Below, piece after piece: positions 16,813-24,501 of a stretch of DNA of 64,000 nt (its first letter is position 1; each line of letters begins with the position of its first letter). Where the stretch lies: assembly GCF_026340095.1 (NCBI RefSeq), contig NZ_JAPEPO010000003.1, positions 744,001-808,000 of the forward strand. Direction: 5' to 3'. Below the pieces are notes generated by a model that was not told the origin of the DNA, did no database searches, and saw nothing but the letters and a program-made list of their open reading frames with translations. Origin of the DNA: Streptomyces sp. NBC_01446. Lineage in GTDB: Bacteria; Actinomycetota; Actinomycetes; Streptomycetales; Streptomycetaceae. Both the position numbers and the translations under genes were made by a program.

Positions 16813-17871
16813 ATGACGCGGATCGCTGCCGTTCACGGCGCCCTCGCACCGCACCGTCGCGCCCAATCCGAGATCACCGACATGGTGGCCCGCACGTGCC
16901 TGCCTGAGGGCACCGACCGCAGGGTCCTGGACCGGCTGCACCGCGGCGCCAGGGTCGACTCGCGCCACATGACGCTACCCCTCGACCAGTACCGGGAACT
17001 GGACGGGTTCGGCGCCGCCAACGACGTCTTCATCGCTGCCGCCACCGACCTGGGCGGCCGGGCTGTCCGGGACGCACTGCGCATGGCCGGGCTGTCGGCG
17101 GCGGACGTGGACCTGCTGATCTTCACCTCTGTCAGCGGCATCTCCACCCCGTCGATCGATGCCCGGCTCGCTGTGCGCCTCGGACTGCGGCGGGACGTCA
17201 GAAGACTGCCCATGTTCGGACTGGGCTGTGCCGGCGGCGCCGCCGGTCTGGCACGCATGCACGACTACCTCGTCGGCCGGCCCGACCACGTGGCGGTGCT
17301 CCTGTCGGTCGAACTGTGCTCGCTCACCTTCCAGCGCAATGACGCCACCATGGCCAACCTGGTCGCCACCGGGCTGTTCGGCGACGGGGCCGCCGCCGTC
17401 GTCGGGTTCGGGTCACACCGCCCGGCCGAGACCGCCGGCCCGACGATCGTGGACACCCGCAGCCACCTCTATCCGGACACCGGGCGACTCCTGGGCTGGG
17501 ACGTGAGGGACACCGGCTTCCGGGTCGTCCTGGACCCTCGGGTCCCCGACGTCATACGCCGTCACCTCGCCGACGACGTCAAGGGGTTCCTCGAAGACCA
17601 CGGACTGAAGACGAAGGACGTAGCTGCGTGGGTGTGCCACCCCGGCGGCCCCAAGGTGCTGGAGGCTGTCGCCGAGGCACTCGACCTGCCCTGTGACGCA
17701 CTCGATGTGACCTGGCGTCACCTGGCCGAGGTGGGCAACCTGTCCTCGTCGTCGGTGCTCCACGTGCTGCGCGACACCCTGGCCGACCACCGCCCGCCGC
17801 CGGGCACGCCGGGTGTGCTGCTTGCGATGGGGCCCGGCTTCGCTTGCGAACTCGTACTGCTGCGCTGGTAG
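16813..17871 (+). CDS. Type III polyketide synthase (alkylresorcinol-type)
   Basis: 352 residues from ATG at 16813 (GGGAA eight bases upstream). The thiolase-fold triad is complete: Cys139 in FGLGCAGG, His276 in VCHPGG and Asn309 in VGNLSS. The protein starts TRIAAVHGALAPHRRAQSEI and has HMTLPLDQYRELDGFGAANDVFI, like SrsA/ArsB alkylresorcinol synthases rather than RppA. It would extend a fatty acyl-CoA with malonyl-CoA to a resorcinol or pyrone. The next two genes encode the O-methyltransferase-like and flavoprotein partners known from the srs operon of S. griseus, which supports a phenolic lipid. Product chain length cannot be read. Confidence 0.88.
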   Translation: MTRIAAVHGALAPHRRAQSEITDMVARTCLPEGTDRRVLDRLHRGARVDSRHMTLPLDQYRELDGFGAANDVFIAAATDLGGRAVRDALRMAGLSAADVDLLIFTSVSGISTPSIDARLAVRLGLRRDVRRLPMFGLGCAGGAAGLARMHDYLVGRPDHVAVLLSVELCSLTFQRNDATMANLVATGLFGDGAAAVVGFGSHRPAETAGPTIVDTRSHLYPDTGRLLGWDVRDTGFRVVLDPRVPDVIRRHLADDVKGFLEDHGLKTKDVAAWVCHPGGPKVLEAVAEALDLPCDALDVTWRHLAEVGNLSSSSVLHVLRDTLADHRPPPGTPGVLLAMGPGFACELVLLRW

Positions 17872-17897
17872 TTCGGATCCCGGAGGACAGAGGACAC

Positions 17898-18422
17898 ATG
17901 ATCTGGTACGGACTGCTGGTGGCCGCCGCCGCAGGCGAGCGCGTCGCTGAACTCGTCGTCGCCCGTCGCAACGAACGGTGGAGCGCGGCCCGCGGGGCAA
18001 CCGTCTCCGGGCAGGGCCACTACCCGGCGATGGTCGCCCTCCACACCGGGCTGCTGGGTGGCTGCCTCTACGAGGTATGGCTCGCGGACCGTCCTTTCCT
18101 GCCCGCACTGGCCTGGCCGATGCTCGCCCTGTTCAAGGCTGCCCAGGCCCTGCGGTGGTGGTGTGTCAGGACGCTCGGGCCCCGCTGGAACACCCGGGTG
18201 ATCGTCGTACCCGGACTACCTCTGGTGACAGGAGGCCCGTACCGCTGGCTGCGGCACCCCAACTATGTGGCCGTCGTCGCCGAGGGCGTCGCCCTTCCGC
18301 TGATCCACACCGCCTGGGTCACGGCGACCTTGTTCACCCTGCTCAACGCCGCTCTGCTCACCGTCCGCATTCGCTGCGAGAACCGGGCCCTGGCCGCGTC
18401 GACCACGCCCGTTTCGGCGTGA
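17898..18422 (+). CDS. ICMT-family integral membrane methyltransferase (SrsB-like)
   Basis: 174 residues from ATG at 17898, with GGAGGACAGAGGA directly upstream, 26 bases after the PKS stop. Four to five membrane helices and the isoprenylcysteine carboxyl methyltransferase signature near the C-terminus (GPYRWLRHPNYVAVVAEG), which binds SAM. In srs-type clusters this enzyme methylates the resorcinol hydroxyl group. Its stop overlaps the next start as GTGA (18419-18422), so the two are made together. Confidence 0.87.
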   Translation: MIWYGLLVAAAAGERVAELVVARRNERWSAARGATVSGQGHYPAMVALHTGLLGGCLYEVWLADRPFLPALAWPMLALFKAAQALRWWCVRTLGPRWNTRVIVVPGLPLVTGGPYRWLRHPNYVAVVAEGVALPLIHTAWVTATLFTLLNAALLTVRIRCENRALAASTTPVSA

Positions 18423-19432
18423 TCGACGTACTGGTGGCGGGCGGCGGCCCGGCCGGTCTGGCCGCCGCCATCCACGCCGCGCTCGCCGGCCTGGACACAG
18501 TCGTCGTCGAACCCCGCACCGCGCCCGTGGACAAGGCCTGCGGCGAGGGCGTCATGCCGAGCGGTGTCGCCGCACTGCGAGGACTGGGCATCCAGGTCAC
18601 CGGCCACGAACTGCGCGGCATCCGCTACGTGGACGGCACGGCACGCGCCGAAGCGTTCTTCCGCGAACGTAGCGGGCTGGGAATCCGCCGTACGACGCTC
18701 CACGCCGCGCTTCACCAGCGCGCTCTTGATCTCGGCGTGCGGATGCTGGCAGGCAAGGTCGGCGAAGTGCACCAGAGCGCTGACTCCGTCACCGCGGCGG
18801 GCACGACAGCCCGCTGGCTGATCGCCGCTGACGGCCTGCACTCCCCCGTGCGGCGAACGATGGGACTGGAGACGCCGGGCGTCAAAGACGGCCGCTTCGG
18901 ACTTCGCCGGCACTTCCGCGTCGAGCCATGGACCGACTTCGTGGAGGTCCACTGGTCCGGTGAGGGCGAGGCCTACGTGACTCCGGTCGGCGAGGACCTG
19001 GTGGGCGTCGCGATCCTCAGCCGCTGTCGCCGCAGCTACGACCAGCACCTCGCCGGCTTCCCCACCCTCACGGCGTCGCTCCGCGGTGCGACGGCGACCG
19101 ACGTACGGGGCGCGGGACCACTGCGGCAGCGCGCTCGGCGCAGAGTCGCCGGCCGTGTCCTGCTCGTCGGTGACGCCGCGGGCTACCTGGACGCCCTCAC
19201 CGGCGAGGGCATCGCTCTCGGCCTTGCGACGGCACGGGCAGCCGTCCGCTGTCTGGCCGCCGGACGACCGCAGGAGTACGAGCGCGCCTGGACGCGGCTG
19301 ACCCGTCGCCACCGGCTGCTGACCGGCGCCCTCCTGGCCGCGGGCCGCCGCCCCGGCACCGCCCGCCTCGTCGTCCCGGCGGCGTCCCGGATGTCACCGG
19401 TGTTCGCCGCGGCGGTTCACGCGTTGGAGTAG
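18419..19432 (+). CDS. FAD-dependent oxidoreductase (geranylgeranyl reductase/SrsC-like)
   Basis: 337 residues from GTG at 18419. Dinucleotide-binding start DVLVAGGGPAGLAAAIHAA, then CGEGVMPSG, DGLHSPVR (the second FAD motif) and LLVGDAAGYLDALTGEGIALGLATA (third motif, with the GD of the flavin ribityl contact). This is the group-A monooxygenase/geranylgeranyl-reductase fold. In the srs-type pathway a flavoprotein hydroxylates the resorcinol ring to a hydroquinone; hydroxylation here is inferred from position, reduction of a prenyl group added by the UbiA enzyme is the alternative. Confidence 0.87.
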   Translation: MIDVLVAGGGPAGLAAAIHAALAGLDTVVVEPRTAPVDKACGEGVMPSGVAALRGLGIQVTGHELRGIRYVDGTARAEAFFRERSGLGIRRTTLHAALHQRALDLGVRMLAGKVGEVHQSADSVTAAGTTARWLIAADGLHSPVRRTMGLETPGVKDGRFGLRRHFRVEPWTDFVEVHWSGEGEAYVTPVGEDLVGVAILSRCRRSYDQHLAGFPTLTASLRGATATDVRGAGPLRQRARRRVAGRVLLVGDAAGYLDALTGEGIALGLATARAAVRCLAAGRPQEYERAWTRLTRRHRLLTGALLAAGRRPGTARLVVPAASRMSPVFAAAVHALE

Positions 19433-19603
19433 GGGAGCTCTGATCGCCCCACACCTCCTGTTCGGGATCAGCGGACCGCTTGTGCAGACCACCAGGGCCA
19501 TTCGGAGGTTCTGCTGTAGCGGCCGCCGCCGGCCGGGCTTCGCATTGGGCAAAGTGGACAAGTCGCCGCGCACCATGTGGCGACAGGGCTCTGGGAGGAC
19601 CGT

Positions 19604-20341
19604 ATGACCGCTTCGTCACCCGCCACCGACGTACCTCCGGCCCGGTACGACGACCTGCGAGCGCTGGTGTTCAACTGCACCCTCAAACGCTCACCGGAGA
19701 CGAGCAACACCCAGGGCCTGATCGAGCGCAGCACCGCGATCATGGAAGCCCAGGGCATCCACGTCGACGTCGTCCGGGCCGTCGACCACGACATCGCCAC
19801 GGGCGTGTGGCCCGACATGACGGAGCACGGCTGGGAGACCGACGCCTGGCCGGACCTCTACCGTCAGGTCATGGCCGCCGACATCCTCGTGCTGGCCGGA
19901 CCGATCTGGCTGGGCGACAACAGCTCCGTGACGAAGCGGGTGATCGAGCGCCTCTATGCCTGTTCCAGTCTTCTCAACGACGCAGGACAGTACGCCTATT
20001 ACGGCCGCGTGGGCGGCTGCCTGATCACCGGCAACGAGGACGGCGTCAAACACTGCGCGATGAATGTCCTCTACAGCCTGCAACACCTGGGATACACCAT
20101 CCCTCCCCAGGCGGACGCCGGATGGATCGGTGAGGCCGGCCCCGGCCCCTCCTACCTCGACCCGGGTTCCGGCGGCCCTGACAACGACTTCACCAACCGC
20201 AACACCGCGTTCATGACCTGGAACCTGCTGCACCTGGCCCGGGCGTTGAAAGATCTCGGTGGCATCCCCGCCTACGGCAACCAGCGCACCGCCTGGGACG
20301 CCGGCTGCCGCCACGACTACGAAAACCCGGAACACCGTTGA
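19604..20341 (+). CDS. NAD(P)H-dependent FMN reductase, flavodoxin fold
   Basis: 245 residues from ATG at 19604 with GGGAGG ten bases upstream. Flavodoxin-like alpha/beta protein: LRALVFNCTLKRSPETSNTQGLIE binds the FMN phosphate, ADILVLAGPIWLGDNSSVTKRVIERL and YGRVGGCLITGNEDGVKHCAMNVLYSLQHLGYTIPP are the isoalloxazine loops of the WrbA/iron-sulfur-flavoprotein-like group. It reduces quinones or supplies reduced flavin. It could serve the adjacent phenolic-lipid genes but lies 170 bases past them. A TnpB element abuts its stop codon. Confidence 0.85.
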   Translation: MTASSPATDVPPARYDDLRALVFNCTLKRSPETSNTQGLIERSTAIMEAQGIHVDVVRAVDHDIATGVWPDMTEHGWETDAWPDLYRQVMAADILVLAGPIWLGDNSSVTKRVIERLYACSSLLNDAGQYAYYGRVGGCLITGNEDGVKHCAMNVLYSLQHLGYTIPPQADAGWIGEAGPGPSYLDPGSGGPDNDFTNRNTAFMTWNLLHLARALKDLGGIPAYGNQRTAWDAGCRHDYENPEHR

Positions 20342-20346
20342 CTTGC

Positions 20347-20480
20347 TCCTCGGGCTGAAGCCCGGGGATTCTGGCCTTCCCTGATGTTGCTGCGCCGCTA
20401 CGCGACGCGGGCGGCATCGGGGAGTCCGTGGCTTCCTGTTTCGCTGCGCTGTGCCACGACCGGGGCCGTGGTCTTATCTG
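20347..20480 (-). ncRNA. Putative omegaRNA (reRNA) region at the tnpB 3' end
   Basis: In IS200/605 elements the guide RNA overlaps the tnpB 3' end and ends at the right-end hairpin, with the guide taken from the flanking DNA. Here the hairpin is at 20347-20368, so the scaffold would cover the last tnpB codons and the tail, and the guide would read out of the element into the 3' end of the flavodoxin gene. The hairpin is seen; the RNA and its 5' limit are inferred. Confidence 0.4.
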
Positions 20481-21630
20481 CGCTCCGCAGGCTGTGACCA
20501 CCGAGTCCGGCGGCCTTTTTCACGTTGATCGCGGCGTTGATGTCCCGGTCATGCACCGTGTGGCAGCCGGGGCAGGTCCACTCGCGGATGTGCAGGGGCT
20601 TGGGGCCGTCGATGCGGTCGCAGACGTGACAGGTCTGAGAGGTCGGCACAAACCGCCCGATCTTGATCAGGGTGCGTCCGTAGCGCTGGGCCTTGTACTG
20701 GAGCATGGTCACGAACTGGGACCAGCCCGCGTCGTGCACGCTCTTGGCCATCCGGGTGCGCGCCAGTGCCCTGACCGCCAGGTCTTCCACACCGATCGCT
20801 TGGTTATCGCGGATCAGCTTCGTGGAGAGCTGGTGGTGGAACTCGCGGCGCGCATCGGCGACGGCCGCGTGGCCGCGGGCGACTTTGAGGCGGGCCTTCT
20901 CGCGGTTGCTGGATCCCTTCTGCTTGCGGGCCAGGTTGCGCTGGGCCTTTTTGAGTTTCTTCTCCGCGCGGCGCAGGAACCGCGGGTTTTCGATCTTTGT
21001 GCCGTCGGAGAGGATCGCGAAGTGCTTCAGGCCCAGGTCGATACCGGTCTGGTGGCCGGGGCCGGCGGGCCCGAAGCGCTCCAGGTCGGCGGCAGGGTCG
21101 GTGTCGATGACAAAGCTGGCGAAGTACCGTCCGGCGCTGTCCTTGATGACCGTGACCGACGAGGGCACCGTGGGCAGGGTGCGCGACCACCGCACCTTCA
21201 CCTCGCCGATCTTGGGGAGCAGGAGGTGTCCGGCGTCGGTGAGTTTCCAGCGGGCGTTCGCGGTGAAGCGGATGGCCTGGCGGGTGTCTTTGCGGGACTT
21301 GAAGGACGGCTCCCCGAGCCTGGGGCCCTTGCGTTCACCCCTGAGGGAGGCGAAGAAGTTGCTGTACGCACTCTCCGCGTCGCGCAGAGACTGCTGCAGC
21401 ACCACCGAGGAGACCTCGCCCAGCCAGGCCCGCTCCGGGGTCTTCTTCGCCTCGGTGATCAGGATGCGGGACAGGGCGCCGGTCTTCGGGAAGGGGAGCT
21501 TGTGTTCATACGCGGTGCGCCGGGCACGCACGGCGTCGTTGTAGACGACGCGGGCACAGCCGAACGCCCGTCCCAGAGCGGCCTGCTGGCCGCGGGTCGG
21601 GTACAAGCGAAAGCTGTACCTCAGCTGCAT
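20398..21630 (-). CDS. tnpB: TnpB RNA-guided nuclease (IS200/IS605 OrfB)
   Basis: 410 residues, complete. N-terminal HTH_OrfB region (SFRLYPTRGQQAALGRAFGCARVVYNDAV), the RuvC-like domain with all three acids: Asp198 in TGIDLGLK, Glu282 in GVEDLAV and Asp363 in HDRDINAAIN; a zinc ribbon with Cys334/Cys337 and Cys353/Cys356 sits between the last two. All catalytic and zinc residues are intact, so it should be an active omegaRNA-guided nuclease. The ~45-residue tail after the last motif is basic and overlaps the likely guide-RNA region. The same N-terminal motif recurs as a fragment at 50843-50992. Confidence 0.92.
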   Translation of the reverse strand: MQLRYSFRLYPTRGQQAALGRAFGCARVVYNDAVRARRTAYEHKLPFPKTGALSRILITEAKKTPERAWLGEVSSVVLQQSLRDAESAYSNFFASLRGERKGPRLGEPSFKSRKDTRQAIRFTANARWKLTDAGHLLLPKIGEVKVRWSRTLPTVPSSVTVIKDSAGRYFASFVIDTDPAADLERFGPAGPGHQTGIDLGLKHFAILSDGTKIENPRFLRRAEKKLKKAQRNLARKQKGSSNREKARLKVARGHAAVADARREFHHQLSTKLIRDNQAIGVEDLAVRALARTRMAKSVHDAGWSQFVTMLQYKAQRYGRTLIKIGRFVPTSQTCHVCDRIDGPKPLHIREWTCPGCHTVHDRDINAAINVKKAAGLGGHSLRSADKTTAPVVAQRSETGSHGLPDAARVA

Positions 21631-21650
21631 GAAGGGAAACCGTACCCGGT

Positions 21651-23324
21651 GCGGTGATGCCGGGCAGAGGGAAGATCCATACTGATCACCGACGCCTTCT
21701 TCTGATCACGTATGCGCTGACACCGAGCAGGGCACTGCCCTTCTCCGATCTCACGCGTTCACCTGTGCCCCAGTCCAGCTCCGCCGGAAGGCAACCACAC
21801 CGCTCCGCGGCAGGCCTTGCCTACGACGCGTTGGGCCGCTCCGCGGCCCGCAACACTGCGCCGCTCTGCGCCGCCACCACATGATTCGCTTCACCCTCGG
21901 CGTAAGCGCCGGAGCACTGCGAATGAAGCTGGTAGCGGCACCCGCAGGGAAACGGACCATCTCGCCCCGGCATCGGTCAGATGCCGCGCACGCCGCGAAG
22001 GCACGCGTACCCCGGCAGCAGCAGCCGCGTCCCGTCAGCCCGCCGCACAACCGGACGCGAGGAAGCGGCCGTCCCACGGCTCACCACACCCTGGCGCTTC
22101 CTGCCCGAGAACGGGAACGCGCCACGACCACAAGCCTGTTCGCACTTGCGTACAGCACACCTTCGCTCGGATGAAGTGTTCAGATATCCCGAGCGACTCG
22201 CGAATCAACGGCAAGAAAAAGCGCACTGCACCATTCTCGGCTGCACGACCTCGACCTTGCCGAAAAGAGCACCCGCATCTTCGGCAGACGGCCGAACCCT
22301 CACGAACTCGCGGATCATTTCGGAGCAGCCTTTAGTGGCGCTCCCAGCCGAGTTTCTCCTCCGTCTCCGTACCGGCGCCGCAACTCCGACGTCGCCGGTA
22401 CGTCCCATGCACCGGGGTAACTGCCCCTATTCCTGGGCTTCTTGGCGGCGGGTCTTCAGTTCGGGTCCGGCCCGGTGCAGGTGCGTGCCGAGTTTCCGTC
22501 CCTGGCCAAATCGACCGCTGGGGCCCGGAATTGGCCAGGTTCCACGCAGAGAGATGCGTGCCCGGAAGTCCGGAGTCGGCAGAGGACTTCAGCAGCTTCC
22601 TCCCGGTCCGAGCCGAGACCTTCACTGGCATATCGGTGACGATCGGCAACTGACCCAACTGACCTCCCATCACCTGCAGACCATCTTCTGAGCTCACGCA
22701 CAAACTGAGCCGGCAAAGATCTCCGGGTGCCGCATAAGAGCCCTCACTGCTGAGCCTCGGGTATTCCGCGAGCTCAGCAGGTCGACGCGACGTGTATTCG
22801 CATGACGGAGCCCGTCGCCCTCGCCTCAGTCGATCTTTCCGCCGAGCCGCACACGGCGATGTTCAGGCATGATCCCGATCGACACCTGCCCATGGGCCTT
22901 GCAGGGGGGCACCTCTCGGCTCGCACGCCCCGGCCGATATTCACCGCAATCTACTACATAAGGTACCAAAAGCGACACGACACTATGTCCGTCTTTGCCC
23001 TTGAATCTCACATTTCACGTCATTAGCCGCGTGCATGACGCTCTGTCCATATCAGAGGTATTCACGCGAAATATCGCACTCTGATACACAATCGAATGGC
23101 ATCCCAACCCGTATCCCCTTCAGTGAATCGCGTCACAGGGACGGACGCCGGCTCCGAGCTCCACTGAGCCCACTTCCCTTCCGCGCAAAGAAGGTTGGGC
23201 TTTTCGATCAAACAGAGCGGCGGGCTCTGGTGGCCAGAGAAAGGGCTCTCACATTCCCCTGTGGGAATTCTGGTCTTGTTCCGCCCGCTCCTTCTCGCCT
23301 AATGTCACCGTCAATCCGGATGGA
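21651..23324. other. Long intergenic region, no gene recognised
   Basis: 1.67 kb between tnpB and the riboswitch. Open frames on both strands are arginine/proline-rich shadows without starts or known families. GC drops clearly at about 22930-23130, as expected for a promoter region of the LysM gene. No repeats or RNA gene found. Confidence 0.4.
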
Positions 23325-23498
23325 ACGCCGAATCCTGCCGCTGTCCGGAACCCCACCTACTCGGTTACTCACGGCAGGAGCGGGGGACCCAGTTAAGCCG
23401 CCGATCCGGTTTCCGGAACGGCTCGGGGTGAAGTCGCATTCGCAGTGCGTCCGGACATCTCCCGTCCGAACCCGACAGCTCACCTCGTAGGCGACGGA
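23325..23498 (+). promoter_or_regulatory. c-di-AMP riboswitch (ydaO/yuaA class)
   Basis: The leader of the LysM gene carries conserved ydaO pieces in order: GCCGAATCCTGCCG (23328-23341), CCGGAACCCC (23345-23354), GGCAGGAGCGGGGGACCCA (23373-23391), CTCGGGGTGAAG (23422-23433) and the closing CCCGACAGCTCACCTCGTAGGC (from 23471). CGGCAGGA pairs with the early TCCTGCCG. This class is known before rpf and NlpC/P60 cell-wall genes in actinobacteria and turns expression off when c-di-AMP binds. Fits the gene that follows at 23512. Confidence 0.85.
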
Positions 23499-23511
23499 GA
23501 GGAAACAGAAC

Positions 23512-24252
23512 ATGCCCTCAAAGGGAAAGCACCGCCGCACCAAGTCCATCTCGCTCACCCGGGGAATCGCCGTCGCAGGCACGGGCGCGGCTGTGCTCGT
23601 TCTCCCGGTGCTCGGCGCGACCAGCGCCGGCGCGGCCCAGGGCGTCCCTGCCGCAAAGAGCGCCGCGGCCTCCACGACGTACGTCGTCGCCCAGGGCGAC
23701 TCCCTCGTCAAGATCGCCCGAGAGCACTCTCTGAGCGGCGGCTGGAAGAAGCTGTACCAGGACAACCGAGCCACCGTCGGTGACAACCCGGGGCTGATCC
23801 ACCCCGGCATCAAGCTCACGCTCGGCACGAAGAGCCCGGCCAAGCCCGCGGCCACCAGGGCGTCCACCGAACGGGCCGACCGCTCCGAGCAGCGGACCGC
23901 GCTCACCGCAGCCCCGGCGAAGAAGTCCTACACCAACAACCTCGACGGCTGGATCAAGGAGTCGCTCGACATCATGGCCAAGCACGGGATTCCCGGCTCC
24001 TACGAGGGCATCCACCGCAACGTCATGCGCGAGTCCTCCGGCAACCCGCTGGCCATCAACAACTGGGACTCCAACGCTGTCGCAGGCACCCCGTCCAAGG
24101 GGCTCCTGCAGGTCATCGACCCCACGTTCGCCGCCTACCACGTGGCCGGCACCTCGATGAACAGCTACGACCCCGTCGCCAACATCACCGCCGCCTGCAA
24201 CTACGCGGCCGCCAAGTACGGCTCGATCGACAACGTGAACGGCGCGTACTGA
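23512..24252 (+). CDS. Secreted LysM + lytic transglycosylase-like protein
   Basis: 246 residues. Long signal peptide ending near ATSAGAAQG (residue ~42), LysM domain at ~55-105 (TTYVVAQGDSLVKIAREHSL...PGIKLTLG), an Ala/Thr-rich linker, and an SLT/Rpf-like domain at ~135-246 (IHRNVMRESSGNPLAINNWDSNA...GLLQVIDPTFAAYH). The Glu in MRESSGNP is the expected catalytic acid. It should bind and cut peptidoglycan outside the cell, in growth or germination. Controlled by the c-di-AMP riboswitch in its leader; a strong terminator follows at 24370. Confidence 0.92.
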   Translation: MPSKGKHRRTKSISLTRGIAVAGTGAAVLVLPVLGATSAGAAQGVPAAKSAAASTTYVVAQGDSLVKIAREHSLSGGWKKLYQDNRATVGDNPGLIHPGIKLTLGTKSPAKPAATRASTERADRSEQRTALTAAPAKKSYTNNLDGWIKESLDIMAKHGIPGSYEGIHRNVMRESSGNPLAINNWDSNAVAGTPSKGLLQVIDPTFAAYHVAGTSMNSYDPVANITAACNYAAAKYGSIDNVNGAY

Positions 24253-24369
24253 CAGCCGGTTTCACCATCAGACTCGCAGTCGTCGCGGGCGGACCGGGCT
24301 CGTCCCGTGCCTGCCGTACGAGTAGGACCTCCCCAACGACTGCCTGTTGAAGCGCATCGATGATGCCGT

Positions 24370-24408
24370 GGCCCTGAAGTCCCGTAAGCACGAAGGGACT
24401 TCAGGGCC
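24370..24408 (+). terminator. Strong hairpin terminator
   Basis: GGCCCTGAAGTCCC at 24370-24383 pairs over 14 bp with GGGACTTCAGGGCC at 24395-24408, 11-base loop. It insulates the LysM gene from the xyloglucan locus. Confidence 0.85.
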
Positions 24409-24468
24409 CGTTTACGTCCTGTCCAACCCCTTGCGCGCCATGACCCCCGTGCATATCCTCCCCGCGAA

Positions 24469-24482
24469 TCGAAGCGCTTCGA
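24469..24482. promoter_or_regulatory. LacI operator TCGAAGCGCTTCGA (GH43-GH5 operon)
   Basis: Perfect 14-bp palindrome 19 bases before the GH43 start. The same palindrome occurs at 32854, 32980, 42702 (one mismatch) and 42789, always in front of genes of this locus, and resembles LacI/CcpA-type sites with the central CG. The regulator is most likely the LacI protein at 41650-42666. Confidence 0.85.
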
Positions 24483-24501
24483 CACCAGGGAGAGACACAG
24501 C

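Larger units (their letters stand above)
20345..21650 (-). mobile_element. IS200/IS605-group TnpB-only element
   Basis: An intact tnpB with its right-end hairpin but no TnpA gene. The right end lies directly after the flavodoxin gene stop (20341): TCCTCGGGC-TGAA-GCCCGGGGA folds at 20347-20368, the usual terminal hairpin. The left end, 5' of tnpB, was not delimited; 21650 is an estimate. Elements without TnpA must be moved in trans, so this copy may be fixed. Confidence 0.7.
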
